A program made the translations under genes and the position numbers. The notes under the pieces were generated by a model. That model was not told where the DNA came from and did no database searches. It worked only from the letters and a program-made list of their open reading frames with translations. This document shows, one piece after another, positions 16,199-25,060 of a stretch of DNA of 64,000 nt; the first letter of the stretch is position 1; each line of letters begins with the position of its first letter. This DNA comes from Streptomyces asiaticus (GTDB lineage Bacteria > Actinomycetota > Actinomycetes > Streptomycetales > Streptomycetaceae). Location: NCBI RefSeq assembly GCF_018138715.1, contig NZ_JAGSHX010000006.1:4898001-4962000 (forward strand), in the 5' to 3' direction.

Positions 16199-17851
16199 TT
16201 ACGGAGTGGTGGGCGTCGGTGTCGCGCCCGGGCGGTTCTCGGCCGGCAGATGACGGCTGACCTCGGCCTTCGCCAGGCCCAGACCGCCCAGATCGATCTC
16301 GTCCCACGCCTGGAGCCGTCGCGTGTCCCGGTCCAGATAGAGGACCGACGCCTGCACCGTGTCCGGTGTGCCGTCGTCCACCGCGCGCAGCCCGCTGCCG
16401 CCCGTCGACCCCTCGGTCATCAGCCGGGTGCCGCCGGGGAGCACCTCCGTACGGCGGTGATGGACATGGCCGGTGAGGGCGAGCGGCACGGTGCCGTCGG
16501 TCTCGCGGGCGGCGATCGGGTTGTGGGCGAGGGCGATGTCGACCGGGGCGCGGGTGGCCTTGCGGTCCCGGATCGCCTCGGCGAGTTGCCGTCCGGCGCT
16601 GTGCTCGGCCGCGTCACCGGCGGCCGCGGCGGACCGGTCGGGGGTGAACTGCGGATCGCCGATGCCCGCGATCCGCAGCCCGGCGACGGTGACCACATCG
16701 CCGTTGTCCACGACATGCGCCCCCTTGCGCTTGGCCAGGTAGCGCTGGGTCGACGCCGAGTCGTGATTGCCGCGCACCCAGACATAGGGGGCGCCGAGGT
16801 CGGAGACGGGGTCGAGGAAGCCGTTCTCGGCGGAGGTGCCGTGATCCATCGTGTCGCCCGTGTCGATGATCACGTTGACCTTGTACTGCCGCACCAGCGA
16901 CTGCACGATGTGCCACGCGGCCGGATTGAGATGGACGTCCGAGATGTGCAGCACCCGCATGGTGGTCGGATCGGGCTGGTACGCGGGGAGCGTCGAGGTC
17001 GCCTCGTAGAGCTGGGTGACATTGGTCACCAGCCGGGCCAACTCCCGCTGATAGACGTCGAAGTCGGTCACGATGCTGCGCGCGTTGCCCACCACCGAGG
17101 GGGCGCTGGAGAGCAGCCCGGAGTAGCGCGGCTCCAGTACGGAATTCGGGTTCCACGTGGCGTAGACGGCGCCGCCGGAGGCGGTCAGCAGCGTGAGCGC
17201 GAGCCCTCCGGCGGCCAGCGCCCGGCGCGGGCGGCGGTAGACCGCCAGGCCCAGCGCGGTGGCGCCGAAGACCACGGCGACGCAGGAGCGGACCGCGAGG
17301 CCGAGGGTGCCGCGGGTGATGTCGCTCGCGACCTCGTCCTGGAGCCCGGAGAGCCGCTCGGGGTGGTCGACGAGGGCCTGGGACCGTATGGGGTCCAGCC
17401 GGTCCACGTCCACGTCCAGGCGGAGCGGGGCGTGGTGGCTGGTCAGCTCGAGCGCGCCCAGCGGGGCCACGTTGATCTTGGTGCCGCCGGTGAGGGACGG
17501 CCGCAGCGCCATCCGCGTGTCCATCGGGCCCACGGAGATGTGGACGCTGCCGACCACCAGCAGTCCGATCCAGGCGCCGAGGACGGTCACGGCGGCCAGC
17601 CCGGCGGCGCGGACGAGGGGGCGGGCGGGCGCGGTGGGATCGAGCGCGGTGGGATCGAGCGCCGTGGGGTCGAACGGCGTGGAGTCGAACGGCGCGGGCG
17701 TGCGGTTGGGGGAAGCGGCGGCGGAGGGGGTCTGCGAAGGGCGGCGGAAGCGGTGAGAAGACGGGCGGCGGAAGCGGCGAAGAGGGGAGACGGCCGCGGT
17801 GCCCGCGCGCTGAGCGGTGGCACGGAGCAGCCGGAGCGGTTCGCGGGCCAT
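16199..17851 (-). CDS. Membrane-anchored metallophosphoesterase
   Basis: A 550-residue protein. A proline/threonine-rich cytoplasmic N-terminus with FDPTALDPTALDPTA repeats is followed by a membrane helix near residue 90, an extracytoplasmic segment and two or three further helices. The C-terminal half is a calcineurin-like phosphoesterase: LHISDVHLNPAAW, IDTGDTMDHG, VRGNHDS, LAHNP and LTGHVHHRR provide the full set of metal ligands (D-x-H, GD, GNHD, H, GHxH). The substrate is unknown. I chose the ATG at 17851 because longer frames overlap the divergent gene at 18042. Confidence 0.85.
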   Translation of the reverse strand: MAREPLRLLRATAQRAGTAAVSPLRRFRRPSSHRFRRPSQTPSAAASPNRTPAPFDSTPFDPTALDPTALDPTAPARPLVRAAGLAAVTVLGAWIGLLVVGSVHISVGPMDTRMALRPSLTGGTKINVAPLGALELTSHHAPLRLDVDVDRLDPIRSQALVDHPERLSGLQDEVASDITRGTLGLAVRSCVAVVFGATALGLAVYRRPRRALAAGGLALTLLTASGGAVYATWNPNSVLEPRYSGLLSSAPSVVGNARSIVTDFDVYQRELARLVTNVTQLYEATSTLPAYQPDPTTMRVLHISDVHLNPAAWHIVQSLVRQYKVNVIIDTGDTMDHGTSAENGFLDPVSDLGAPYVWVRGNHDSASTQRYLAKRKGAHVVDNGDVVTVAGLRIAGIGDPQFTPDRSAAAAGDAAEHSAGRQLAEAIRDRKATRAPVDIALAHNPIAARETDGTVPLALTGHVHHRRTEVLPGGTRLMTEGSTGGSGLRAVDDGTPDTVQASVLYLDRDTRRLQAWDEIDLGGLGLAKAEVSRHLPAENRPGATPTPTTP

Positions 17852-18041
17852 TGCTCCCGTATGCCCGTCCGCGCGGGGGCGTATGCCTGGGCGGCGCGGG
17901 GTGCGGCAGAGGGCGTGGCAGGGGGTGGGGCCGCGCCGGGTGGCGGTGCGCCGGGCGGTCGGCGGGCGGCCGGCGGCGTCCGGCGCGGATACCTCGGTGC
18001 CGACGGCTCCTTTCCGGGCCCGGCTGCCTGACAATGGCCTC

Positions 18042-18392
18042 GTGCTGGAGATGACGCGCGAGGAGTTCGAGGAACTGGTCGCCGAGGCGCTGGACCGGAT
18101 CCCGCCGGAGCTGACACGGCTCATGGACAACGTCGCCGTGTTCGTGGAGGACGAGCCACCGACGGACGATCCCGAGCTGCTCGGGCTCTACGAGGGGACG
18201 CCGCTCACCGACCGGGGTGAGTGGTACGCGGGCGTCCTGCCGGACCGGATCACCGTCTACCGGGGTCCGACGCTGCGGCTGAGCGAGACGCGGGAGGACG
18301 TCGTCCAGGAGACCGAGGTGACCGTGGTCCACGAGATCGCGCACCACTTCGGGATCGACGACGCGCGGCTGCACGCGCTCGGGTACGGCTGA
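18042..18392 (+). CDS. Zincin-like metallopeptidase family protein
   Basis: A 116-residue protein of the zincin-like metallopeptidase type 1 family. It has an acidic N-terminus (EMTREEFEELVAEALDRIP) and the zinc motif HEIAHHFGIDD, in which HExxH plus a downstream Asp form the metal site. The family is small, cytoplasmic and widely conserved in actinobacteria, and its substrate is unknown. The start could be GTG at 18042 or ATG at 18051; I prefer the GTG because relatives have a few residues before MTREEF. It diverges from the phosphoesterase gene. Confidence 0.8.
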   Translation: MLEMTREEFEELVAEALDRIPPELTRLMDNVAVFVEDEPPTDDPELLGLYEGTPLTDRGEWYAGVLPDRITVYRGPTLRLSETREDVVQETEVTVVHEIAHHFGIDDARLHALGYG

Positions 18393-18587
18393 CCCCGTCC
18401 GGCGGCCCCGGGCCCGCCGGCCGATATCCGCCCACATCCGCCCCCGCCTACGGCCGACGCCGCCTACGGCCGACGCCGGACGCGCGGTCTACGGGACGGG
18501 CCGGGTCCGTACCGCAAGCGTGTCCTGGGCGGGGCGGGGCCAGTTGGGCAGGGCGTCACATCCCTGCCGTCTGGAGGTGTCCCGCGC

Positions 18588-19217
18588 ATGCCCGGATCTC
18601 CCGTGCCCGGATCCCCCGCTCCTCGCACCGCCCGTTCCCCCCGGAGCCCCCGTTCCCCCCGGAGCCCGCGTTCTCCCGGGAGCTCCCGTTCCCCCCGGAC
18701 CTCCCGGCGCGTGCCCCGCGCCGCCGTGCGCGGGGCGGCGGTCGCGGCGCTCGTGGCCGTCGCCATGGCGCTGGGCGGCTGCATGAGCATCTCCGACGAC
18801 CCCGAGCGGCCGGACAAACACCGCGGCTCCCACCAGAAGGGCGAGGCGGCGGACACGGGCGGCGCCGTGGTGCGCTCCGACGGCAGGGGGCGGCCGTACG
18901 CGGACTCCGACCGGGACGAGAAGGACGGGAAGGGGAAGAAGGGCGAGAAGGGGAAGAAGAAGGACGGCGAGGACCGATCGGCCTCGGCCTCCGCGACCGA
19001 CCCCGAGGCCGAGCCCTCGGCTCCGCCCGGCGAGAAGGGTGATTCGCATCACCGCCCGGCCCCCTCCGCCCCGCCACAGCCGGGTGGTGCCACCCCGTCC
19101 GACGCGCCGCCCGCGCCCCGGCCTTCGAGCCCGCCGCCGACCGCGCCGGACCCGAAGCCGACCGACGCCGAGCCGCCGACCGCGCCCGCCTCCCCGTCGG
19201 ACCAGCCCGCGGGCTAG
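18588..19217 (+). CDS. Putative lipoprotein with charged low-complexity domain
   Basis: A 209-residue protein. After an arginine/serine/proline repeat (RSPRSPRSPRSP), a hydrophobic stretch ends in ALGGC, a lipobox, at about residues 50-65, so it is probably a lipid-anchored exported protein. The remainder is disordered: a lysine/glycine/glutamate block (KGKKGEKGKKKDGED) and a long proline/alanine tail. No domain is recognised. The long pre-signal N-terminus is odd, and translation may begin nearer the hydrophobic segment. It precedes the repeat-rich leader of the DEAD-box helicase. Confidence 0.55.
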   Translation: MPGSPVPGSPAPRTARSPRSPRSPRSPRSPGSSRSPRTSRRVPRAAVRGAAVAALVAVAMALGGCMSISDDPERPDKHRGSHQKGEAADTGGAVVRSDGRGRPYADSDRDEKDGKGKKGEKGKKKDGEDRSASASATDPEAEPSAPPGEKGDSHHRPAPSAPPQPGGATPSDAPPAPRPSSPPPTAPDPKPTDAEPPTAPASPSDQPAG

Positions 19218-19345
19218 GCCCACGGCCCTACGGGCTAGGCCCACGAGTCCACGGGATAGGTCCGCAAGTCCACGGGATGAGGCCACGAGTCCACGGGATG
19301 GGCCCACGGGCCCACGGGCCCACGGGATACGCCCACGGGACAAGG
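19218..19345. repeat. Short tandem repeats before the DEAD-box helicase gene
   Basis: About eight imperfect copies of an 18-bp-scale unit (CCACGGGATNGGCCCACG-like, with CCCACGGG doublets). They fill the gap after the lipoprotein stop. The rest of the gap, to 19567, is a leader with a self-complementary GCGCCTCG...CGAGGCGC segment and no gene. Confidence 0.8.
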
Positions 19346-19567
19346 CCCCAGCCGTCGCCGGCCAGCACGGATGGAGCGAATTTGCTCTTGAGGGGTGGAG
19401 GTGCGTATGGTGGTAGATCGTTTGATCCCATTTGCCCGGCGCCTCGTAGAAGTGCGCCGCGAGGCGCGTTCCTTGCCATCCCGTGGCTGACCGCATAGAG
19501 GCGGTCGTTTGCGACAACACACGGAGTTTGGGCGCGTGCCGAGACTCCGGAAGGTTTCGCATTTCGC

Positions 19568-21892
19568 ATGTCCGTTTCCACTGATCACGCCGTCATGCCC
19601 GCTCACGAAGAGTCGGGCGAACTGAGCGAGCTGACCGCCCCGGCCGCGCCGTTCGAGCCGTCGGAGCAGGACGAGCAAGCCGCCACGGAAGCCCCCGACA
19701 CCCCTAAGGCGCCCGACATCACATTCGCCGACCTCGGCCTCCCCGAGCAGATCGTCCGCAAGCTGGCGCAGAACGGCGTCACCACGCCCTTCCCGATCCA
19801 GGCCGCGACCATCCCCGACGCCATGGCCGGGAAGGACATCCTCGGCCGCGGCCGTACCGGCTCCGGCAAGACCCTCTCGTTCGGTCTTCCGCTGCTGACC
19901 ACGCTGGCCGGCGGCCACACCGAGAAGAAGCGCCCCCGTGGGCTGATCCTCACCCCGACCCGCGAGCTCGCGATGCAGGTGAGCGACGCGCTCCAGCCGT
20001 ACGGCGATGTTCTCGGCCTCAAGCTCAAGGTCGTCTGCGGCGGCACCTCGATGGGCAATCAGATCTACGCGCTGGAGCGCGGCGTGGACATCCTGGTCGC
20101 CACCCCGGGCCGGCTGCGCGACATCATCGAGCGCGGTGCGGCGTCCCTGGACAGGGTGCAGATCGCGGTCCTCGACGAGGCCGACCAGATGGCCGACATG
20201 GGCTTCCTGCCCGAGGTCACCGAGATCCTCAACCTGGTGCCGCAGGGCGGGCAGCGGCTGCTGTTCTCCGCGACGCTCGAGAACGAGATCGACACCCTGG
20301 TCAAGCGCTACCTGGTCGACCCGGTCACCCACGAGGTGGACCCGTCCGCGGGCGCCGTCTCGACCATGACCCACCACGTGCTGGTCGTGAAGCCGAAGGA
20401 CAAGGCGCCGGTCACCGCCGCCATCGCGGCGCGCAAGGGCCGCACGATCATCTTCGTCCGCACCCAGCTGGGCTGCGACCGGGTCGCCGAGCAGCTGTGC
20501 GATGCGGGCGTACGCGCCGACGCGCTGCACGGCGGCATGACGCAGGGCGCGCGCACCCGTACCCTGGCCGACTTCAAGGACGGGTACGTCAATGTGCTCG
20601 TCGCCACGGACGTCGCCGCGCGCGGTATCCACGTCGACGGCATCGACCTGGTGCTGAACGTGGACCCGGCCGGTGACCACAAGGACTATCTGCACCGCTC
20701 CGGCCGTACGGCCCGGGCGGGCCAGAGCGGCACCGTCGTCTCGCTGGCCCTGCCGCACCAGCGCCGCCAGATCTTCCGGCTGATGGAGGACGCGGGCGTC
20801 GACGCCTCGCGCCACATCGTCGGTGGCGGCGGAGCCTTCGACGAGGACGTGGCCAAGATCACGGGCGCGCGTTCGCTCACCGAGGTGCAGGCTGAGGCGG
20901 CCTCGAACGCGGCCAAGCAGGCCGAGCGCGAGGCGCAGGACCTCAGCCGGGAGCTGGAGCGGGCGCAGCGGCGCGCGGCCGAGCTCCGCGAGGAGGCCGA
21001 CCGGCTGTCCGCGCGGGTGGCGCGCGAGCGCGGCGAGACCGTGGCACCGGCGGAGTCCGCGACCGTGGCCGAGGCCGAGGCCGGGGCCGGGGCGGAGACG
21101 GTGGCCGAGGCCGCCGCTGTGACGCTGCCGGCGCAGCGTACGGCGGAGTCCGCGACCGTGCCCGCCGTGAAGGGCGCGGGGGCCGAGGCCGTCGAGGGCG
21201 CGGGTGACGGCGAGGCGCCGCGCCGCTCCTCGTACGACCGCCGGGACAACGACCGGGGCCGGGACGACCGTGGCGGCCGTTCCTTCGACCGCCGGGACGG
21301 TGACCGGGACCGCGGCTTCAACCGTGACCGGCGGGACGACCGTGGCGGCGACCGTGGCGGCTTCAACCGCCGTGACGACCGGGGCGGCCGTTCGTACGAC
21401 CGCCGGGACGGCGACCGGGACCGCGGCTTCAACCGCGACCGTCGCGACGACCGACGGGACGACCGTCGCGACGACCGCTTCGGCCGCGACCGCGACCGGG
21501 ACCGGGACCGCCGGGACAACGACCGTGGCTTCGGCCGGGACCGCCGTGACGACCGCTCGTTCGGCCGCGACCGCCGGGATGACCGTGGCGGCTTCAACCG
21601 CCGTGACGACCGTGGCGGCAGCCGTCCGTACGAGCGCCGCGACGACCGTGGCTTCAGCCGCGACCGCCGGGAGAACAACGACCGGGGTGGCCGCTCCTTC
21701 GAGCGCCGCGACCACAACCACCGTGGCACGGACCGTCCGTTCAACCGCGACCGTCGCGACGACCGCCCGGGCCGCCGTGACGACCACCGGGGCGGCGCCA
21801 CCGGCGGCCGTTCGTACGAGCGCTCCGGCAGCTCGCACGACCGGTCCTTCGACCGCCGCGCCGACAAGCCGCGCTGGAAGCGCAACGGCTGA
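19568..21892 (+). CDS. DEAD-box ATP-dependent RNA helicase with RDDR-rich tail
   Basis: A 774-residue RNA helicase of the DeaD/RhlE type. The helicase core spans residues 51-430: Q-motif (TPFPIQAATIP), Walker A GRTGSGKT (95-102), PTRELA, DEAD at 203-206, SAT, and motif VI HRSGRTARAG. A helical, charged linker follows. The last 250 residues are disordered repeats (DRRDGDRDRGFNRDRRDDRG and similar) resembling RGG/RDD RNA-binding tails. It probably acts in ribosome assembly or RNA decay, including at low temperature. A leader of more than 100 bp precedes it, as is common for cold-inducible helicases. The repeat tail is encoded by near-identical DNA units and may vary between strains. Confidence 0.92.
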   Translation: MSVSTDHAVMPAHEESGELSELTAPAAPFEPSEQDEQAATEAPDTPKAPDITFADLGLPEQIVRKLAQNGVTTPFPIQAATIPDAMAGKDILGRGRTGSGKTLSFGLPLLTTLAGGHTEKKRPRGLILTPTRELAMQVSDALQPYGDVLGLKLKVVCGGTSMGNQIYALERGVDILVATPGRLRDIIERGAASLDRVQIAVLDEADQMADMGFLPEVTEILNLVPQGGQRLLFSATLENEIDTLVKRYLVDPVTHEVDPSAGAVSTMTHHVLVVKPKDKAPVTAAIAARKGRTIIFVRTQLGCDRVAEQLCDAGVRADALHGGMTQGARTRTLADFKDGYVNVLVATDVAARGIHVDGIDLVLNVDPAGDHKDYLHRSGRTARAGQSGTVVSLALPHQRRQIFRLMEDAGVDASRHIVGGGGAFDEDVAKITGARSLTEVQAEAASNAAKQAEREAQDLSRELERAQRRAAELREEADRLSARVARERGETVAPAESATVAEAEAGAGAETVAEAAAVTLPAQRTAESATVPAVKGAGAEAVEGAGDGEAPRRSSYDRRDNDRGRDDRGGRSFDRRDGDRDRGFNRDRRDDRGGDRGGFNRRDDRGGRSYDRRDGDRDRGFNRDRRDDRRDDRRDDRFGRDRDRDRDRRDNDRGFGRDRRDDRSFGRDRRDDRGGFNRRDDRGGSRPYERRDDRGFSRDRRENNDRGGRSFERRDHNHRGTDRPFNRDRRDDRPGRRDDHRGGATGGRSYERSGSSHDRSFDRRADKPRWKRNG

Positions 21893-21951
21893 TCGGGCCG
21901 TGCGCGACGGCTGATCGGGCCGTGCGACGCGACTGATCGGGCCGTGCTGAG

Positions 21952-21981
21952 GGCCGTGCAACACCACGCTGTTGCACGGCC
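21952..21981 (+). terminator. Terminator of the DEAD-box helicase gene
   Basis: A perfect 11-bp stem GGCCGTGCAAC / GTTGCACGGCC (21952-21962, 21971-21981) is followed by CTTTCG. Just before it, three copies of CTGATCGGGCCGTGC form a small tandem repeat starting at the helicase stop codon. Confidence 0.85.
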
Positions 21982-22044
21982 TTTCGCTCCCGGAGGGTAT
22001 TGGCTCGGGTGTTGGCCCCTCGCCGAGCTATGCTGCGGGGGTGC

Positions 22045-22117
22045 GGGTCATTAGCTCAATTGGCAGAGCAGTGGACTTTTAATCCATTGGTTCAGGGTTC
22101 GAGCCCCTGATGACCCA
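22045..22117 (+). tRNA. tRNA-Lys (anticodon TTT)
   Basis: A 73-nt cloverleaf with acceptor GGGTCAT/ATGACCC, D-arm AGCTCAATTGGCAGAGC, anticodon loop CTTTTAA, giving TTT, and T-arm CAGGGTTCGAGCCCCTG. The discriminator is A. Confidence 0.95.
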
Positions 22118-22123
22118 CCTCGG

Positions 22124-22155
22124 AAACCGCAGGCGCCATTGGTGACCTGCGGTTT
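22124..22155 (+). terminator. Terminator after tRNA-Lys
   Basis: A perfect 10-bp stem AAACCGCAGG / CCTGCGGTTT begins 7 bp after the tRNA. It ends in TTTCATCG. Confidence 0.8.
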
Positions 22156-22341
22156 CATCGTTCCTGAGGGTCTCGCCGCGCTGTCTTCCGCGGCCCGGGA
22201 ACGGGGGGTTCCCACCCCCGTCGTACAGAAGATCGAGTCTCACTCGACCGGTGCTTGAGCGGATGCCGAGCGGTACTCGAGCGAAGAGTCTGAACCTGCT
22301 GCGTCTGGCCCGCTGCTCGGAAACGCTTAAGGAGACTCCTC

Positions 22342-23436
22342 GTGCGACTCGCGACAACGATCCGGGGTTTGGTCCCCGTCATGGCGCTGGCGGTATCGGC
22401 ATGGGCGGTCTCCGCTCCGGCGTCCGCCGAAGGAAAGGGAGGCGTCGGTAAGGAGAGTGAGAAGGCGGCCCCGGTGCCCTGCGGGGACGCGGCGGCGCTG
22501 GTCAACGCGGTGAGCGAGGCCAACAGCTCGCCCTTCGGAGGGTCCGTCGTTCTGACCACGGGGTGTGTGTACACGCTGGGCTCCGCGGCGTTCACCGGTC
22601 CCAACGGCGCTGACGGACTGCCGCTCATCACCCGTGACGTGACCATCAGTGGGACCCTGGCGACCATCAGACGCAGCGCGTCCGCGGCGGACTTCCGGAT
22701 CGCGGAGATCGCGCCCGGTGGAAGCCTTACGGTCAACGGCGTGACCTTCTCGGGCGGCCGGGCGACCTCGGGGGCGGGCATCGACGGCGGTGGCATCCTC
22801 GACGGGGGCTCGCTGCGGCTGATCCAGTCCACGGTCACGGGCAACACCGCGAGCAATGTCGGCGGGGGTATCGAGATCGCCTCGGGCGGCTCGGCGGTGC
22901 TTTCGGGCACGGATGTGACGCACAATTCCTCGGGGGACGGCGGCGGTATTCACATCAATACGTCGGCCACCCTCAGCGTCTCGGGCGGCAACATTTCGGA
23001 CAATACCGCGGACAGCGCGGGCGGTGGCGTCAGTAACTGGGGAACGACGCTGCTGGGCGCCGTCGGGATCGCCCGGAACAGGACCACCAACTTCGAGGGC
23101 GGCGCAATCTCCACCTCGATCGGTGATCTCACGATCAACGGTAGCCGGGTGACCGAGAATACCGCCGGCAGTTTCGGTGGCGGTATCGCCAATATGGGCA
23201 GCGCACTACGCGTTCTGGCCACCACCGTGTCCGGGAATACCGCCACGCTGAACGGCGGCGGTGTGTTCCAGCACGCGGGCACCACACAAATGACCGGCGA
23301 TACCGTTACCGGCGATACGGCCAATGGCGGTCAGGGTGGCGGGATCTTCACCGACGGCGGCTCGATCACGCTCTCCGCGACCACGGTCGCCGGGAATAAC
23401 CCGAATCAGTGCGTACCGGCCCTCGCGGGATGCTGA
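22342..23436 (+). CDS. Secreted right-handed beta-helix repeat protein
   Basis: A 364-residue exported protein starting at GTG 22342 behind AAGGAG. The signal peptide ends around SAPASAEG. The body is a series of 20-24-residue repeats with GGGI, GNTAS and NTA turns (TVTGNTASNVGGGIEIASGG and similar), the pattern of polymorphic outer-membrane-protein/pectate-lyase-like beta-helices. Two cysteines near the start (PCGDA, TTGCVYTL) are typical of actinobacterial members, and a short Cys-containing end caps it. No catalytic residues for polysaccharide lyases can be assigned. It is probably a surface or extracellular structural or adhesive protein. Confidence 0.8.
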   Translation: MRLATTIRGLVPVMALAVSAWAVSAPASAEGKGGVGKESEKAAPVPCGDAAALVNAVSEANSSPFGGSVVLTTGCVYTLGSAAFTGPNGADGLPLITRDVTISGTLATIRRSASAADFRIAEIAPGGSLTVNGVTFSGGRATSGAGIDGGGILDGGSLRLIQSTVTGNTASNVGGGIEIASGGSAVLSGTDVTHNSSGDGGGIHINTSATLSVSGGNISDNTADSAGGGVSNWGTTLLGAVGIARNRTTNFEGGAISTSIGDLTINGSRVTENTAGSFGGGIANMGSALRVLATTVSGNTATLNGGGVFQHAGTTQMTGDTVTGDTANGGQGGGIFTDGGSITLSATTVAGNNPNQCVPALAGC

Positions 23437-23476
23437 AAGAAGCGCGACGACCGGTGAAACGACCCTGCTGAACGCC

Positions 23477-23513
23477 GCGGCGCCCCCGGAAGCCATTCTT
23501 CCGGGGGCGCCGC
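23477..23513. terminator. Bidirectional terminator between convergent genes
   Basis: A perfect 16-bp stem (23477-23492 with 23498-23513) with a 5-nt loop lies between the beta-helix gene and the convergent small secreted protein gene. Confidence 0.85.
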
Positions 23514-23536
23514 CTGCCTGACCGCCTGCTCTACCG

Positions 23537-24097
23537 TCAGTGCTTGCAGTCCTTCTTCTTGGCCTTGGCCTTGTGTGAGGTCTTGGCCTTGTGCTGCTTC
23601 GTCGCCTTGTGCGCGCACTTGTCCTTCTTGTGCGGGTCCTTGGCCTTGTGCGAGGACTTGGCCTTGTGGTGCTTCTTGGCCTTGTGCGGGTCCTTGGCCT
23701 TGTGCTGCTTCTTCGGCGGGTCCTTGTGCACGACGACCGGGTCCGTCTCGGCGAGGGCGATGTTCGCGCACTTGGAGCCGATGTTGGTGTCGCCCGTCGG
23801 GGCCGCGCCGCCGGTGATCAGCGTGGTGCCGGTGGCCGTGTCGCACTCGTTGGCCTGGATGACCGAGCCGTTGTAACCGCTGCTGAAGTTGACGCAGTCC
23901 GAGCCGAGGTTGATGTCGCCGGTGGCTGCGGCGCCGCCGGTGTTGGTGGTGGCACCGGTGGCCGTGTCACAGAGGTTTCGCTGAGCCCCGCTGGACTGCG
24001 GGAAGAGGCCATGGGCACTCGCGCTACCGGCGCCGCCGACCACCATTGTGCCCGCGGCCGCCGCGGCCATGAGAGCTGCCTTCTTGCCGATCTGCAT
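23537..24097 (-). CDS. Small secreted protein with His/Lys-rich tail (paralogue 1)
   Basis: A 186-residue exported protein. The signal peptide is MQIGKKAALMAAAAAGTMVV... ending near SASA, and GGAGGC sits upstream of the ATG at 24097. The mature core of about 90 residues contains two similar repeats, CDTATGATTNTGG.. with GDINLGSDCVN and CDTATGTTLITGG.. with GDTNIGSKCAN, with four cysteines. The last 65 residues are an exceptional basic tail of HKAK, DPHKAK and KKDKC units. The core is nearly the same as the protein at 25061-25408. The tail could bind metal, teichoic acid or nucleic acid. The family function is unknown. Confidence 0.7.
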   Translation of the reverse strand: MQIGKKAALMAAAAAGTMVVGGAGSASAHGLFPQSSGAQRNLCDTATGATTNTGGAAATGDINLGSDCVNFSSGYNGSVIQANECDTATGTTLITGGAAPTGDTNIGSKCANIALAETDPVVVHKDPPKKQHKAKDPHKAKKHHKAKSSHKAKDPHKKDKCAHKATKQHKAKTSHKAKAKKKDCKH

Positions 24098-24245
24098 TGT
24101 TCTGGTGCCTCCATATCGGGTTCTCCGCGAAAATTCCGCAGACACCTCTTGAACGATATTTCCGGAGGCCTGGATCCGGGAATAGGCGAAGCATCACCCA
24201 TCCGCCACAGTAAAGGTATATTCAGCCGTCCGTGGAAACGAAAAA

Positions 24246-24288
24246 ATGAACGCGGCCCCGGGGAGAATTTCCCCAAGGCCGCGTTCAT
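24246..24288 (-). terminator. Terminator of the gene at 24340
   Basis: A 12-bp stem (ATGAACGCGGCC / GGCCGCGTTCAT) with an inner CCGGGG/CCCC pairing lies 50 bp after the stop. A run of A residues directly left of it gives a T-tract on the minus strand. Confidence 0.85.
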
Positions 24289-24339
24289 GGTGAGCGGATG
24301 TCTCCGGAGCTCGATGGTGAGATCCGGGGGTTCGGTGAT

Positions 24340-24894
24340 TCAGGACCGCTGACGGTTTCCCTGGCCACCGCTCTTGCCGCTCTTCGTGCCGTTCGCGCTC
24401 TTCCCCTGAGTTTCGTTCTGAGGGTCGGCGCCCGCGGCATTGACGCAGTTGGTCTCGTTGGTGACCTCGGAGCCGGGGCCGATCGTGATCGGGCCCGTCA
24501 CAGAGGTGGTGCGGCACTTGTTGGTCTGCTTCGTGACCCCGCCCGACTTGCTGACATTGACGCAATTGGTCCCGTTCTTGATTTCGGATCCGGGAGCCAG
24601 TGCGACGGTGATCGGACCGATGACGGAGTGGGTACGGCAGCGGTTCTCCTGCGTCGTCACACCCGATTCGGCGGTGTTGACGCAGTCGGTCTGATTGCTG
24701 ATCTCGGTCGGGCCGGCCGCCACGGTAATGGTGCCGACGACGGAACTGGTGGTGCAGCGATTGCTCTGCGTCCCGCCCTTGGCGCCGGCCGAGCGGCTGG
24801 GACCGGGTTCGGCGGCGTCGGCTCCGCCCGCACCGCCGATGAGCAGCGCGCCCACGGTCGCCGCGAGAAGCGCCGTCCTTTTGCGCTTGTGCAT
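24340..24894 (-). CDS. Small secreted repeat protein (paralogue 2)
   Basis: A 184-residue exported protein with signal peptide MHKRKRTALLAATVGALLIG ending near ADAAEP. The body has three copies of a unit of about 36 residues: CRTxSVxGPITVxxGSExxN, then TxCVNxxxSG. Each copy has a pair of cysteines separated by about 27 residues. The tail is glycine, lysine and asparagine rich (GKSANGTKSGKSGGQGN). The cysteine-pair spacing matches the neighbouring paralogues, though the sequence is distant. An ATG start at 24894 with GAGG upstream fits. Likely a wall-associated or extracellular protein of unknown role. Confidence 0.7.
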   Translation of the reverse strand: MHKRKRTALLAATVGALLIGGAGGADAAEPGPSRSAGAKGGTQSNRCTTSSVVGTITVAAGPTEISNQTDCVNTAESGVTTQENRCRTHSVIGPITVALAPGSEIKNGTNCVNVSKSGGVTKQTNKCRTTSVTGPITIGPGSEVTNETNCVNAAGADPQNETQGKSANGTKSGKSGGQGNRQRS

Positions 24895-24963
24895 GAAGAG
24901 CCTCCAATCGGGCTTCGGGCGCGGCGCGCTCAGCACCGTCACCGAAAAGCCGTTTTCATGGCA

Positions 24964-24994
24964 GCGGCCCTGGAAGGGAGGCTTCCAGGGCCGC
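24964..24994 (-). terminator. Terminator of the gene at 25061
   Basis: A perfect 13-bp stem GCGGCCCTGGAAG / CTTCCAGGGCCGC (24964-24976, 24982-24994) lies 66 bp downstream of the stop codon. Confidence 0.8.
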
Positions 24995-25060
24995 GATTCC
25001 CAACGGGGGGATGCCTCATGGTGTTACCGCGGGCGGGAACACCATGAAAGGGTCAGCGAC

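Noticed and set aside
19235..21967. Large open frame antisense to the DEAD-box helicase
   Set aside because: Valine/alanine-rich translation produced by the RDDR repeats of the true gene; no start signals.
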